A DNA stretch of 64,000 nucleotides. It comes from Acidobacteriota bacterium (lineage in GTDB: Bacteria; Acidobacteriota; UBA6911; RPQK01; DATIPO01). This document shows, in pieces, positions 25,311 through 34,676 of the stretch; positions within the stretch are counted from its first letter, which is position 1; each line of letters opens with the position of its first letter. The position numbers and the translations under genes were made by a program. Below the pieces are notes generated by a model. The model was given only the letters and a program-made list of their open reading frames with translations, did no database searches and was not told the DNA's origin. The stretch is from the NCBI GenBank assembly GCA_035471785.1, contig DATIPQ010000062.1, positions 1 to 64,000 of the forward strand. The letters are read 5' to 3'.

Positions 25311-25517
25311 GACATGCCTGCTCAGAAGCGCAAGAAACCTGTCTTCGACACCCTTCAACAGCGCAGGAAGGCGTATGAACGATCCATAAAAATGGATTTT
25401 TCACCTCCTTGACAATTCAGTGCATTGGATCAGGACGCCGCGGCGCACGACAAGTTCTATCTATTAACTAGAGATAATATCGTTTTTTGGTCTTTGATTT
25501 CAGGCGGCCTGACCGGG

Positions 25518-25546
25518 TTGGACATTGTGCGCGCCACTTGTGTAAA
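25518..25546 (+). promoter_or_regulatory. Candidate sigma-70 promoter for the GWxTD operon
   Basis: TTGGAC at 25518-25523, a 17-base spacer and TGTAAA at 25541-25546, about 75 bp upstream of the ATG. A stray TTGACA at about 25410 has no matching -10 box. Confidence 0.3.
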
Positions 25547-25622
25547 AATAGGAGGCAACGATCCGTCGGCGTTTGCGGCCTGCAGCAAAAGATCAGCGAG
25601 CCGGCGGCGGGGAGATGAAAAC

Positions 25623-27269
25623 ATGTCAGGACGTCTTTTGCGAGCGGCTCTGTGCATCCTTTGCGGCTGGGTCTTGCTCTCCCTTTGGACCTACGGCGAA
25701 CCTGCGTCTGGGCAGGAAAAGCAGGAGAAGGAGCGGCGCCAGGAAGAGCAGGAGGACTACTACCAGAAGTGGCTGCGCGAGGATGTGACCTACATCATCA
25801 CCCAGGCCGAGCGTGACGTCTTCGAAAAGCTGGTCACCGACGAGGAGCGGGATCAGTTCATCGAGCAGTTCTGGCGCCGCCGCGATCCCGACATGAGGAC
25901 TCCCAACAACGAGTTTAAGGAAGAGCACTATCGTCGCGTCGCCTATGCCAATGAACGCTTCGCCAGCGGCGTTCCCGGCTGGAAGACCGACCGTGGCCGG
26001 ATTTACATCATCCACGGCGAGCCGGTGGAGATCGAGAAGCACTACTCGGGCGAGAGCTACCAGCGGCCCTCTCATGAAGGCGGCGGCTTCACCTCGGTCG
26101 TTCCCTTCGAGATCTGGCGCTATCACTACATCGAAGGACTCGGCCCCGACGTCGAGATCGAATTCGTCGACCCCACCCGCACGCGCGAATTCCGCCTGGC
26201 CCGCAATCCCTGGGAGAAGGACGAACTCCTGGTGGTTCCCGGTGCCGGGCCCACCATCGCCGAGAGCTTGGGACTGATGGAGCGGGGGGATCATCCCTAC
26301 TTCACCTACACCAATCGCGACCAGTATCCCGGCATGTCCTACCGGGCTGAGGACAACCCCTTCACACGCTATGAGAAGCTGGTCACGCTGCAATCGCCCA
26401 AGGAGATCAAGTACAACGACTTGAAGGCCCTGGTCGTCTCCGACACCTACTACGACAACCTGCCGGTCACGACCCGCCATGACTACTTCCAACTCAACCC
26501 GCGGCGCACCCTGGCCGTGGTCTCTTTGGAGATCGACAACCGCAATCTGAGCTTCAATCTGGAGAACGGGGCCTACGTGGCGCGGGTGGCCCTTTACGGG
26601 ATCGTCACCAGCATCACCAACGAGGTGCTGACCGAGTTCGACCACGAGCTGATCACATCCTACTCGCCGGACGAAATCGAGCGCGGCCGCAACAGCCGCT
26701 CCATCTATCAGAAGGTGATCCCGGTCGACAGCAGGATCCGCCACCGCATCGATCTGGTCGTGAAAGACCTGGTGGGCAACAACGTAGGCGTCAGCCGCAA
26801 GGCCATCTTGCCGCCAGGCTCCACGGAAGGTCTGGCCACCAGTTCGATGATCCTCTCCGACCACATCGTGCCGCTGGGCGAGATCCCTCAAGAGGACGAG
26901 ATGTTCGTCATCGGCGACGTCAAGGTGCGCCCCAATCTGAGCGGAGTCTTTCAGGTCGAGAATCCGCTGGGGGTCTACCTGCACGTCTACAACGCGGCTG
27001 TCGATCAAGCCAGCGGCCAGCCCCACCTTAACGTCGAGTACCAACTGCTCAAGGACGGTGAAGTGGTGTTCAGCGAGTCGGACGAGGGCGGTCAGTCGGT
27101 CTACTATTTCTCTTCATCGCGGGTCGTACTCATCAAGGGGCTCTCGGTTTCCGACCTGGAGCCCGGCAGCTACCAGCTCAAAGTGCGGGTGGAAGACGAA
27201 GTGCGCCAGAAGGAACTGGCGGTCACCGAGTCGTTGCGCTTGGAGAAGAGCGGCCAAGCCACCGATTAA
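25623..27269 (+). CDS. GWxTD domain protein
   Basis: 548 residues from the ATG at 25623, chosen for the following signal peptide (LLRAALCILCGWVLLSLWTY) and GGGGAG about eight bases upstream. The GWxTD domain is at about 60-200: YYQKWLREDVTYIITQAERD, DEERDQFIEQFWRRRDPDM, then PGWKTDRGRIYIIHGEP, which gives the family its name (GW-TD). The C-terminal half is beta-rich and resembles surface or lipoprotein-like domains. GWxTD proteins are common in Acidobacteriota and Bacteroidota-related phyla; their molecular role is unknown, probably cell-envelope. It is followed 18 bp later by a TPR protein. Confidence 0.9.
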   Translation: MSGRLLRAALCILCGWVLLSLWTYGEPASGQEKQEKERRQEEQEDYYQKWLREDVTYIITQAERDVFEKLVTDEERDQFIEQFWRRRDPDMRTPNNEFKEEHYRRVAYANERFASGVPGWKTDRGRIYIIHGEPVEIEKHYSGESYQRPSHEGGGFTSVVPFEIWRYHYIEGLGPDVEIEFVDPTRTREFRLARNPWEKDELLVVPGAGPTIAESLGLMERGDHPYFTYTNRDQYPGMSYRAEDNPFTRYEKLVTLQSPKEIKYNDLKALVVSDTYYDNLPVTTRHDYFQLNPRRTLAVVSLEIDNRNLSFNLENGAYVARVALYGIVTSITNEVLTEFDHELITSYSPDEIERGRNSRSIYQKVIPVDSRIRHRIDLVVKDLVGNNVGVSRKAILPPGSTEGLATSSMILSDHIVPLGEIPQEDEMFVIGDVKVRPNLSGVFQVENPLGVYLHVYNAAVDQASGQPHLNVEYQLLKDGEVVFSESDEGGQSVYYFSSSRVVLIKGLSVSDLEPGSYQLKVRVEDEVRQKELAVTESLRLEKSGQATD

Positions 27270-27287
27270 GCTATAATTTTGGGCAGC

Positions 27288-28664
27288 ATGAGGCGATCTA
27301 TTCTCATCGGCGCGACGGCTTTGTGCTGGCTCCTGCTGCCCTCCATGGCGTCCGCGGCGGAGGGAGCCGACTTGCTGGAGCAGGGCCGCCGCTCGGCTCG
27401 AGCCGGGGAGTTGGCAAGCGCTCTGCAAGCTTTCGCAGCCTACAAGCAGCAATATCCCGACGATTTTCGACCTTACCTCTATTCCGGCATCGAATTGGCG
27501 AAAGCCGGACGCGAGAGGGATGCCGCCCTGGAACTCAACGATGCCGCCTCGCGGGGCCTGGAGGGAGGCCCGGAGGTGGTCGAGTACGCCCGGGCCCGCA
27601 TCCAATTGGGCGATCTGCGCGAGGCCGCCCGTCCTCTGGTTGAACTGGAAGCCTCCGGCCAACTGCCCGCCGAGGGCCTGTGGCTGCTGGCCGACATCCA
27701 CTACCGCCTCAAACAGGCCCCGGAGGCCAAGCAGGTCCTGGACAAGTTCGCACGCCTTCAGCCCAATGATCCCCGTCTCAATCTCAGACGCGGGCAGGTT
27801 TATATTTATCTGGAGCAGTACGAAAAAGCTCTAACGGCCATCGAAGAGGCCGTGTGGGCCGCCCCCGATTCGCCCGAGCGCCATTTCGAAATGGCGCGGA
27901 CTCTCTACTACGGCATCAACTTCGAAGCCGCCAAGACGGCGGCCCTCAAAGCCGTGCAGCTCGCCCCCGGCAACGCCGAGTATCTGCACCTGCTGGGCAT
28001 CATCTGCGACCGGCTGGAACAGTACGACGAGGCTGTCAAGTACCTCGAGCAGGCCGCCGCTTCGCCCCAGGCCTTCAACCGCATTTACTTCGATCTGGGC
28101 AACGCCTTGCGCAAGGCCGGAGAGCGTGAGCGGACCCGCGAAGTGCTGCAGAAATACCGCGACTTGCACAACCAGTCGGAGGAGCAGGCCAACCGGGAAA
28201 AGACCATCGAAGCCTTGGTCAATCAGGGCCGCTTGCAGATTCAGGACGGAGATATCGGCGCCGGACGCGAGAGCCTGCTGCGGGTGCTGCAACTCGATCC
28301 CGATCACTGGCTCATCCACAGCTTGCTGACCAAGATCTACCTTTCTTCGGGACGGCCCGATCTGGCCCGGCCTCACGTCCAGAAGCTGGTCGAAATCGAT
28401 CCCCAGAGTTCGGAGGGGCACTACCTGGCGGGCATGTACTGGTATCAGAAAAGGGATCTTGCCAAGGCCTTGACCCACGCCCTCAAGTCCAAGCAGCTTC
28501 GTCCCGGCGACGCCGAGGTGCACAACCTGTTGGGCAACATCTACTTCGGCCAGGGGCAACTTGAGGAGGCGGCTGAGGAATACGCTGCCGCCGTGGGCCT
28601 GGCGCCGGACCGTCTCGACTTTCAAGCCAATCACAGAACCGTGGAGAGAAAGCTCAACCCCTAA
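27288..28664 (+). CDS. Secreted TPR-repeat protein
   Basis: 458 residues. A signal peptide (about 1-24, SILIGATALCWLLLPSMASA) is followed by about ten TPR-like units through most of the protein, for example QYDEAVKYLEQAAASPQAFN near 245, GRPDLARPHVQKLVEIDPQS near 362 and GQLEEAAEEYAAAVGLAPDR near 430. The ATG at 27288 is used rather than the TTG at 27279. It is probably a periplasmic scaffold, co-transcribed with the GWxTD and CRTAC1 genes (3-bp gap to the next). Confidence 0.87.
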   Translation: MRRSILIGATALCWLLLPSMASAAEGADLLEQGRRSARAGELASALQAFAAYKQQYPDDFRPYLYSGIELAKAGRERDAALELNDAASRGLEGGPEVVEYARARIQLGDLREAARPLVELEASGQLPAEGLWLLADIHYRLKQAPEAKQVLDKFARLQPNDPRLNLRRGQVYIYLEQYEKALTAIEEAVWAAPDSPERHFEMARTLYYGINFEAAKTAALKAVQLAPGNAEYLHLLGIICDRLEQYDEAVKYLEQAAASPQAFNRIYFDLGNALRKAGERERTREVLQKYRDLHNQSEEQANREKTIEALVNQGRLQIQDGDIGAGRESLLRVLQLDPDHWLIHSLLTKIYLSSGRPDLARPHVQKLVEIDPQSSEGHYLAGMYWYQKRDLAKALTHALKSKQLRPGDAEVHNLLGNIYFGQGQLEEAAEEYAAAVGLAPDRLDFQANHRTVERKLNP

Positions 28665-28667
28665 GCC

Positions 28668-30341
28668 ATGATCCTGGTCCGCTGCATGCTCCCTCTTCTG
28701 CTCTCCCTCTCCCTCAACGGCGCTCTGCTGGGGGGAAACGGGAAGCCCCTTTTCGAAAGCGTGCCTCCCGACCGCAGCGGCGTTTCCTGGACCCACGAGA
28801 GCGCCCGCTCGGAGGAGCACTACCTGCCCGAGACCATGTCGGGAGGACTGGCCTTTCTCGACTATGACCAGGACGGCTGGGTCGATCTTTACTTCGTCAA
28901 CACCGGCCCCAGCGAGTTCTTTCAGCCCCGGCGGCCGCTCAGCAACGCCCTCTACCGCAATCAGGGCGACGGAACCTTCCGCGACGTCACCCAGTCGGCC
29001 GGCGTCGAGGGACGCACCTTCGGTATGGGCGCCGCGGTGGGAGACTACGACAACGACGGCTATCCCGACATCTACCTCACCTCCCACGGCAAGACCATCC
29101 TCTATCACAATCAAGGGGACGGAACCTTCCGCGACGTCACTCAAGCGGCGGGCGTGCTGCTGGAGGGCTGGACCACCAGCGCCGCCTGGCTCGACTACGA
29201 CAACGACGGTCTGCTCGACCTCTTCGTGTGCAGTTTCGTGGTCTTCAACAAAGATCAGCACATCTCCTGCGGACTCAATCCGCTGGGGAAGAGTTTTTAT
29301 TGCGTGCCCCGGGTCTTCGAAGCCACGGCCAGCGTCCTCTTCCGCAACAAGGGGGACGGCACCTTCCAAGAGGTCTCCGATTCGGCCATCGCCGGCAACA
29401 AGGGCAAGGCCCTGGGAGTGGTGGCCGCCGACGTCAACAACGACCGTCTCATCGACTTGTTCGTGGCCAACGACACCGTGCAGGACTTTCTTTTTCTCAA
29501 CCGGGGCAAGGGTGAATGGGAAGAAGTAGGGCTGTTCGCCGGAGTCGGGCTTTCTTCGGAAGGCGCCGCCCAGTCGGGAATGGGAGTCGATGCCGCCGAT
29601 TTCGACGGCGACGGATGGCAGGAACTCTTCGTCGCCAACATCGATCACCAGTACTATTCGCTCTTTAAGAACAACCGCGACGAGTCGTTCCAGGATCTGG
29701 CCATCTCAAGCGAATTGGGCCGTTCCACCTTCCTCCTGAGCGGATGGGGGGTGCGTTTCTTCGATCTTGAAAACGATGGAGATCTCGACCTCATCCAGGC
29801 CAACGGCCATCCCGACGACATGATCGACGAGTACGCCAGCAGCGTCACCTACAAGGAGCCGCTGCTGCTTTTCGAAAACCGCGGAGGGCGTCTGCTCGAC
29901 ATCAGCAACGAAGCCGGCCCGGTCTTCTCAAAGCCCTTTCCCGCCCGCGGACTGGCCCTGGGCGACTTCGACAACGACGGCCTGCCTGATGCCGCCGTCA
30001 ACAACATCGGCGAAGCTCCCCTGCTGCTTCACAACCGGACCGACTCGGGCAACCAGTGGGTGGGCTTGCGGCTGGTCGGACGCACCAGCAACCGCGACGC
30101 CATCGGGGCCGTCGTGCGCTATTCGGCGGGCGGAAAGGTGAGGACCCGCCATCTCAACGGCGGCGGCAGCTACCTGTCGGCCCATGATCCCCGCCTCATT
30201 TTGGGTCTGGGATCGGCATCGCAGGTGGATTGGATCGAGGTGCAGTGGCCCGCTCCCAGCGAGAGGCTGGAGCGCCTCAAAGAAGTCCCCCTCAACCGGT
30301 ATCTGACGATTGAAGAGGGAAAGGGAATCGTCGAGCCGTAG
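28668..30341 (+). CDS. CRTAC1-type FG-GAP/VCBS and ASPIC/UnbV domain protein
   Basis: 557 residues. A signal peptide (1-21) is followed by FG-GAP repeats with calcium-binding-like acidic loops (LDYDQDGWVDLYFVN at about 64-78, GDYDNDGYPDIYLTSHG near 125, DADFDGDGWQELFVANID near 310). Blocks such as LYRNQGDGTFRDVTQSAGVE recur between them. The C-terminal ASPIC/UnbV domain includes NRDAIGAVVRYSAGGK and LILGLGSASQVDWIEVQWPA near 505-524. Such secreted propeller proteins are frequent in Acidobacteriota and sit next to TPR proteins; their exact role is unknown, with adhesion or extracellular binding suggested for relatives. It is the last gene of its run. Confidence 0.92.
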   Translation: MILVRCMLPLLLSLSLNGALLGGNGKPLFESVPPDRSGVSWTHESARSEEHYLPETMSGGLAFLDYDQDGWVDLYFVNTGPSEFFQPRRPLSNALYRNQGDGTFRDVTQSAGVEGRTFGMGAAVGDYDNDGYPDIYLTSHGKTILYHNQGDGTFRDVTQAAGVLLEGWTTSAAWLDYDNDGLLDLFVCSFVVFNKDQHISCGLNPLGKSFYCVPRVFEATASVLFRNKGDGTFQEVSDSAIAGNKGKALGVVAADVNNDRLIDLFVANDTVQDFLFLNRGKGEWEEVGLFAGVGLSSEGAAQSGMGVDAADFDGDGWQELFVANIDHQYYSLFKNNRDESFQDLAISSELGRSTFLLSGWGVRFFDLENDGDLDLIQANGHPDDMIDEYASSVTYKEPLLLFENRGGRLLDISNEAGPVFSKPFPARGLALGDFDNDGLPDAAVNNIGEAPLLLHNRTDSGNQWVGLRLVGRTSNRDAIGAVVRYSAGGKVRTRHLNGGGSYLSAHDPRLILGLGSASQVDWIEVQWPAPSERLERLKEVPLNRYLTIEEGKGIVEP

Positions 30342-30444
30342 CGAGCGACCTCATACCGCCGAGGGCAATTGAGCCTTCACCGCGGTCGCTGAAACTTGGC
30401 CCGCGTGTGAACTTGTTGGCCACCTCGTGGCCCTGGCGGGCCTT

Positions 30445-31584
30445 TCAGATCTTGGCCAGGGCCTGGTCAAGATCAGCCATCAAGTCCTCGACATCCTCAA
30501 GCCCCACGGAAATGCGGGCCAGGCCTGGGGTGATTCCCAGGCGCCGGCGTTCCTCGGGAGGAACCGAGGCATGAGTCATGGCCGCTGGGTGGGAGGCCAA
30601 ACTCTCCACACCTCCCAGGCTTTCCGCCAGGGCGATCAGCTTAAGCGAGCTGAGGACGCGGTCGGCGTTCTCGAAGCTGCCGGTCTCGAAACTGATCATG
30701 CTGCCGAATCCCTTTTGCTGACGCTTGGCCAACTCATGCTGAGGATGGTCGGGCAGGCCGGGGTAGAGCACTCGTTCCACCTTGGGATGCTGGACCAGAA
30801 AGCGTGCTAAGCGGCCGCCGTTTTCTTCATGGGCCTTCATGCGCACGGCCAGTGTCTTGGTGCCTCTCAGCACCAGCCAGGAATCGAAGGGACTGAGAAT
30901 GGCTCCGGCGGCGTTCTGAATGAAGCGCAGGTCTTTGGCCACCTCCTCCTTCGAGGTCACCACGATCCCCCCCACGCTGTCGCTGTGTCCGTTAAGGAAC
31001 TTGGTGGTGCTGTGCACCACGATGTCGATGCCCAACTCCAGCGGACGCTGCAGGTAAGGCGACATGAAGGTGTTGTCGACCGTGGTCAGGATGCCCCGCG
31101 AAGAGCAGAGCCGGGCCGCCGCCTTGAGGTCGGTCAAGCGCATGGTGGGATTGGTGGGCGTTTCCAGGAAGACCATCTTGGTCCCAGGCCGCAGGCTGCC
31201 GCGCAGGGCCTCCTGATCGGAGGTCTCGACCCAGGAGAAGTCGAGTCCGAACTTGCGCAGGTTCATCTCGAAGAGGCGGTAGGTGCCGCCGTAGACGTTG
31301 GACGACACCACGAAATGGTCGCCCTTGGCGAAGCGGCTCATGAGGGCGTTGATGGCCGCCATCCCCGAGGCGAAGGCGACGCCGTGCAGTCCGCCTTCGA
31401 GCTTGGCCACATTGGCCTCCAGCGCTTCCCGAGTCGGATTCTGGGTGCGTGCGTACTCGTATCCCTTATGTTTGCCCACGCCCTGCTGGACGTAGGTCGA
31501 AGTCTGATAGATGGGCTGGGTGATGGCCCCCGTCGATTCATCGGGTTCCTGCCCGCCGTGGATGGCGTCGGTGGAGAATCCCAT
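30445..31584 (-). CDS. PLP-dependent trans-sulfuration enzyme (cystathionine gamma-synthase or lyase type)
   Basis: 379 residues, fold-type I PLP enzyme of the Cys/Met metabolism family. The PLP lysine lies in HSTTKFLNGHSDSVGGIVVT near residue 195-214. Other family motifs are YEYARTQNPTREALEANVAK near 45, FASGMAAINA near 78 and VLRGTKTLAVRMKAHEENGG near 250. The end sequence (PAAMTHASVPPEERRRLGI, ARISVGLEDVEDLMADLDQA) is typical of MetB/MetC/CGL. Sequence alone does not distinguish gamma-synthase from beta- or gamma-lyase. It is a single gene, divergent from the next. Confidence 0.92.
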   Translation of the reverse strand: MGFSTDAIHGGQEPDESTGAITQPIYQTSTYVQQGVGKHKGYEYARTQNPTREALEANVAKLEGGLHGVAFASGMAAINALMSRFAKGDHFVVSSNVYGGTYRLFEMNLRKFGLDFSWVETSDQEALRGSLRPGTKMVFLETPTNPTMRLTDLKAAARLCSSRGILTTVDNTFMSPYLQRPLELGIDIVVHSTTKFLNGHSDSVGGIVVTSKEEVAKDLRFIQNAAGAILSPFDSWLVLRGTKTLAVRMKAHEENGGRLARFLVQHPKVERVLYPGLPDHPQHELAKRQQKGFGSMISFETGSFENADRVLSSLKLIALAESLGGVESLASHPAAMTHASVPPEERRRLGITPGLARISVGLEDVEDLMADLDQALAKI

Positions 31585-31677
31585 AAGTACTCCTTGGAAA
31601 AGCCTGCGTCAGCAGCCGCTAAGCCGTCGCTCAAACGGCCCCCACGAGCGTCTCTTAGAAGAAGAGGACTATAGCAG

Positions 31678-33078
31678 ATGGATCAGCGCAACGTCGATTT
31701 CCTCAGAACGATGCTGCGGCGCTTCCCCCGGCTGGGGACGCGCCTGCGCTTGCGGCCCGTTCCCAGCGTCAAGCGCCATGGGGCCTGGCGGCGCCTCAAG
31801 GCGGCCTTCCCCGCGGCGGACGGCCTGCGTCTGCTGCTCAGCGACGGAAGCCGCCTCACCCTGGCGGCGGACGCGCGGGCCTCGGAGCGCCTGCGCTTTC
31901 AGCATGAGATGGGACGAGTGGCGGGCGCCGCGCTGCATCCCTGGCGTCCGCTGCGGACTTTGGCCGCCACCGACCGGATGCGGGGACATACCGCCGCCGT
32001 GGTGCGCCTTCTGCTGGCTGGTCCTGGCGAAGCCCGGGCGCTGGCGCTGGCGGCTCGTCCCCGGTCGCATCCCTCCTTCCAAGCCCGTCTGCTGACCTCG
32101 GCCCTTCTCTGGTGGAGCCAGCGCTGCCAAGGAGGCCGCCGGCCCCGCCAGATCTTTTTGTTCATTCCCCGTCATTGGGGCCGCCGCATCATTGAGATCC
32201 TGCCCCACTTGGCCCTGCCCATCGCCTGCTGGGAGTACGACGTCCTCCCCGGCGGAGGGCTCGATCCTAGCAGCCTCAAGGCCATTTACCCCAGCGTCTT
32301 TCTGCGCGCCGCTCTCAACCATCCCTATGTCATGCACCCTTATCGCCGCCGTCCGCCTGCGGCCATGCGCCGCCTCAGCCGCCGCCATCCCGACCTCGAT
32401 CTCCTCTTCCGCCGCAGCCGCTGGGAGCTGTCCTACTTGGGCTACCCGGTGGCCTGGCAGCCGACGGGGGGAGAGGTCCGCTTCGGGGACGAACCGGGTA
32501 TACTTTGGGAGCCCTCTCGAGCCCGCTGCTTGAGCGAGTTTCTCGAGCGGCTCAAGCGCCGGCGCCGAGCTTGCCCCGAGCGGCGCGGGGACCCTTTTCA
32601 GCGCTATCCCGAACGCTGGATGGAGAGCCTGATGCTCAAGCGTCCCTCCCTCATACATCCTCGACTGCGGGGAGAGATCTATTGTCAGGTGCCCACCAGT
32701 CTGGAGAGCGACCGCGCCGTGGTGGATGCTTTGGGACGCCTGCGCGGCGGGCGATTGGCCGTCATCGAATTCAAGGTTGAAAAAGACTTCAACCTGCTGC
32801 TGCAAGGACTCGACTACTGGGACCGCGTGCGCCGCCATCTGGGCCGCGGCGACTTTCAGCAGGCCGGCTACTTTCGGGGCCGGCGCCTCTCCCCACGTTC
32901 GCCGCTTTTGATCCTGGTCTCGCCCCTCTTCCAGTTCCACCGTCTGCTGCCCGCGTTGCGGGGTTATCTGACCTCTGAACTGGAAGTCGTATGCGTAGGG
33001 GTCAACGACGACTGGCGCCGCCGTCTCAAGGTGGTGCGCAGGATTTCCCTGGGAAGAGCAAAGCGGCTACCGGGCTGA
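31678..33078 (+). CDS. Uncharacterised Arg-rich protein with a nuclease-like C-terminal region
   Basis: 466 residues, rich in Arg, without signal peptide or membrane segments. No known family is recognised for the N-terminal two thirds, which contain aromatic patches such as LFIPRHWGRRIIEILPHLAL. From about 320 the sequence reads PERWMESLMLKRPSLIHP, then ESDRAVVDALGRLRGGRLAV followed directly by IEFKVEKDFNLLLQGLDYWD. The spacing of E (WMES), D (VVD), and IEFKVEKD recalls the PD-(D/E)XK nuclease core (D...E-x-K). That reading is inference. It is monocistronic between a divergent PLP gene and tatA. Confidence 0.65.
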   Translation: MDQRNVDFLRTMLRRFPRLGTRLRLRPVPSVKRHGAWRRLKAAFPAADGLRLLLSDGSRLTLAADARASERLRFQHEMGRVAGAALHPWRPLRTLAATDRMRGHTAAVVRLLLAGPGEARALALAARPRSHPSFQARLLTSALLWWSQRCQGGRRPRQIFLFIPRHWGRRIIEILPHLALPIACWEYDVLPGGGLDPSSLKAIYPSVFLRAALNHPYVMHPYRRRPPAAMRRLSRRHPDLDLLFRRSRWELSYLGYPVAWQPTGGEVRFGDEPGILWEPSRARCLSEFLERLKRRRRACPERRGDPFQRYPERWMESLMLKRPSLIHPRLRGEIYCQVPTSLESDRAVVDALGRLRGGRLAVIEFKVEKDFNLLLQGLDYWDRVRRHLGRGDFQQAGYFRGRRLSPRSPLLILVSPLFQFHRLLPALRGYLTSELEVVCVGVNDDWRRRLKVVRRISLGRAKRLPG

Positions 33079-33164
33079 ACTGCGCAGCATCCAAGACCCA
33101 ACTCCCAAAGGTCGGATGACTTGTGAGTCGGGAATTGGAAGTCGGGAGTTCGACCAAAGGTCGT

Positions 33165-33350
33165 TCACTTGGCTTCTTCGGTTTCCGCTTCCGATGATTC
33201 CGACTCGGACTTCACCGCGTTGCGGAAGTTGTTGATGCCTTGACCGAGCCCCTTACCCAGTTGGGGAAGCCGGCTGGCGCCGAAAATCACTACTACGATA
33301 AGCAGGATGATCACCAACTCGGGGACGCCCAGTCCTATTAGCAATGGCAT
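33165..33350 (-). CDS. tatA: Sec-independent translocase TatA/E
   Basis: 61 residues: a short N terminus, one transmembrane helix at about 5-22 ([20 protein letters not shown]), the conserved hinge [16 protein letters not shown] and an amphipathic helix [10 protein letters not shown] with an acidic tail. This is the standard TatA plan, and it would form the pore of the twin-arginine pathway. No tatB or tatC gene is adjacent. It is followed by the metalloprotease-like gene further along the minus strand order (upstream gene ends 51 bp away). Confidence 0.93.
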   Translation of the reverse strand: MPLLIGLGVPELVIILLIVVVIFGASRLPQLGKGLGQGINNFRNAVKSESESSEAETEEAK

Positions 33351-33401
33351 ACTTGACCTCGTTTCGTCACTTCTAATCCTAGCCTTCTTGCGCTCCGGCT
33401 G

Positions 33402-34664
33402 TCAACGCGCGTCATAGTCGATGAGGCTGACGGAGAGGCCTTCCAGATGCAGGCTCAGGCGCCGCCCCTCGGCTTCCAGGGTGATGTGGGCATCCTCGCT
33501 GTCTGGGAGCCGGGACTCGATTTGAAGCCGTTGGCGCGAGGCTTCGAGCAGGGCGCGATAGAATTCTCGGGCATCGTCCTGGCTGTCCCAAACGGTGCGC
33601 AACCACAGAGCCTGCCGTCCGTCGGACGCCTCCAGCCACTCGAAGCGGTCGCCGTCCCAGCCCTCGGCGGCCTTCCGGGCAGTCTCGTCTTCGAGAGATG
33701 CTGCCAACAGGCGCGAGAGCATGTATTCCCCGAACACGCCCTGGTGGGTGCGTTGCCAGGTCCCCTCCAGTTGCGGGGGCGGCTGCTGAGAAGGCTCGAC
33801 AGGAGTCGGATCATCGCGCTCCCCGAAGTACTTCTCGGAGTGGATGATCTGTTCGCTGGAGCGGGGAGGATCGCGGTAGAGCTCGGCCAGATCCTCCCAG
33901 GGACTGCGGAGCCGGAAATCGCGCACGAAGATGGCCCCGTAGGAGTAAGGAAAAATGAGGAGGTCCTTGAGAAAGGCCGGCGTCTTGGCCATGGCCGCCG
34001 ATTGAGGCGCAAAGTCCTGCATTCGCGAGATCTGCCGGTGCAGTTGCGGGATGTTTTGGAACTCCTGTCCCATGGGCTTGAGCACGAAGTCGAACATGAT
34101 GGCGATCCCCTCCCCCTCCACCAAGGCCTGGCGGGCCAGGAACTGGTCGTCGTCCTCTTCCACCTCGCGCAAAAAACCGTCCAGGTCGAAGTGCTGGTCT
34201 TGCAGCACGTGAAGCAGTTCGTGGGCCATGACGGGACGCTGCATGGAGTCGGGAATCCAGTCGGCGATGGTGAAGGTCTCGGTCAGGGGATCGTAGAATC
34301 CCGCGATCTGGTCGGTCAGCAGGTCGAGCATGAGGGCCTTCAGGTCGTCCTCGGCCGAGAGCAGGCCCAGCCGCAGGAAGACCTTTTCGTCGGCCCGCAG
34401 TTTGGGATCGGGATATTCCTTTTCCAGTTTGTCGATCAGGAATTGACGGATCTGAGGGCGCGACATGACTTTCTGGCGGACGTCTTTCTTGACCTCCAAC
34501 CCGCGCAGTTGCGCGACTTGTTCCAGCACCTCCTGGGAGAGCTCGATGAGCGCTTGCTCGTCCTGGTTCGTCTGTTCGGCCGGGGCAGTCTCCTGGCCCT
34601 GCCTGAACCCGCTCAGGAAAAACGAAAATGCCGCCAGGACGAGGAGGTAAAAAAACTTCTTCAT
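33402..34664 (-). CDS. Secreted protein with HExxH metalloprotease motif
   Basis: 420 residues. A lipoprotein-like or signal N terminus (KKFFYLLVLAAFSFFLSGF) is followed by a helical region. The motif VMAHELLHVLQDQHFDLDGF at about 149-168 contains HELLH, the HExxH zinc-binding signature, and ALVEGEGIAIMFDFVLKP about 30 residues further supplies a Glu that could be the third ligand (gluzincin-like HExxH...E). The family is not recognised by name. It lies 12 bp downstream of selB and upstream of tatA, all on the minus strand, so co-transcription is possible. Confidence 0.75.
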   Translation of the reverse strand: MKKFFYLLVLAAFSFFLSGFRQGQETAPAEQTNQDEQALIELSQEVLEQVAQLRGLEVKKDVRQKVMSRPQIRQFLIDKLEKEYPDPKLRADEKVFLRLGLLSAEDDLKALMLDLLTDQIAGFYDPLTETFTIADWIPDSMQRPVMAHELLHVLQDQHFDLDGFLREVEEDDDQFLARQALVEGEGIAIMFDFVLKPMGQEFQNIPQLHRQISRMQDFAPQSAAMAKTPAFLKDLLIFPYSYGAIFVRDFRLRSPWEDLAELYRDPPRSSEQIIHSEKYFGERDDPTPVEPSQQPPPQLEGTWQRTHQGVFGEYMLSRLLAASLEDETARKAAEGWDGDRFEWLEASDGRQALWLRTVWDSQDDAREFYRALLEASRQRLQIESRLPDSEDAHITLEAEGRRLSLHLEGLSVSLIDYDAR

Positions 34665-34676
34665 ATCTTAAATCGC

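Larger units (their letters stand above)
25131..25622. other. Divergent promoter region between the Oar-like and GWxTD genes
   Basis: This 492-bp spacer is clearly more AT-rich than its surroundings, as expected for regulatory DNA. It holds candidate promoters for both directions (listed separately), the inverted A/T motif AAAAATGGATTTTT at about 25387-25400, and AGGAGG at 25550-25555 that is not followed by a usable start. A plus-strand frame is open from 25425 but lacks a start supported by a ribosome site before 25623. Confidence 0.6.
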
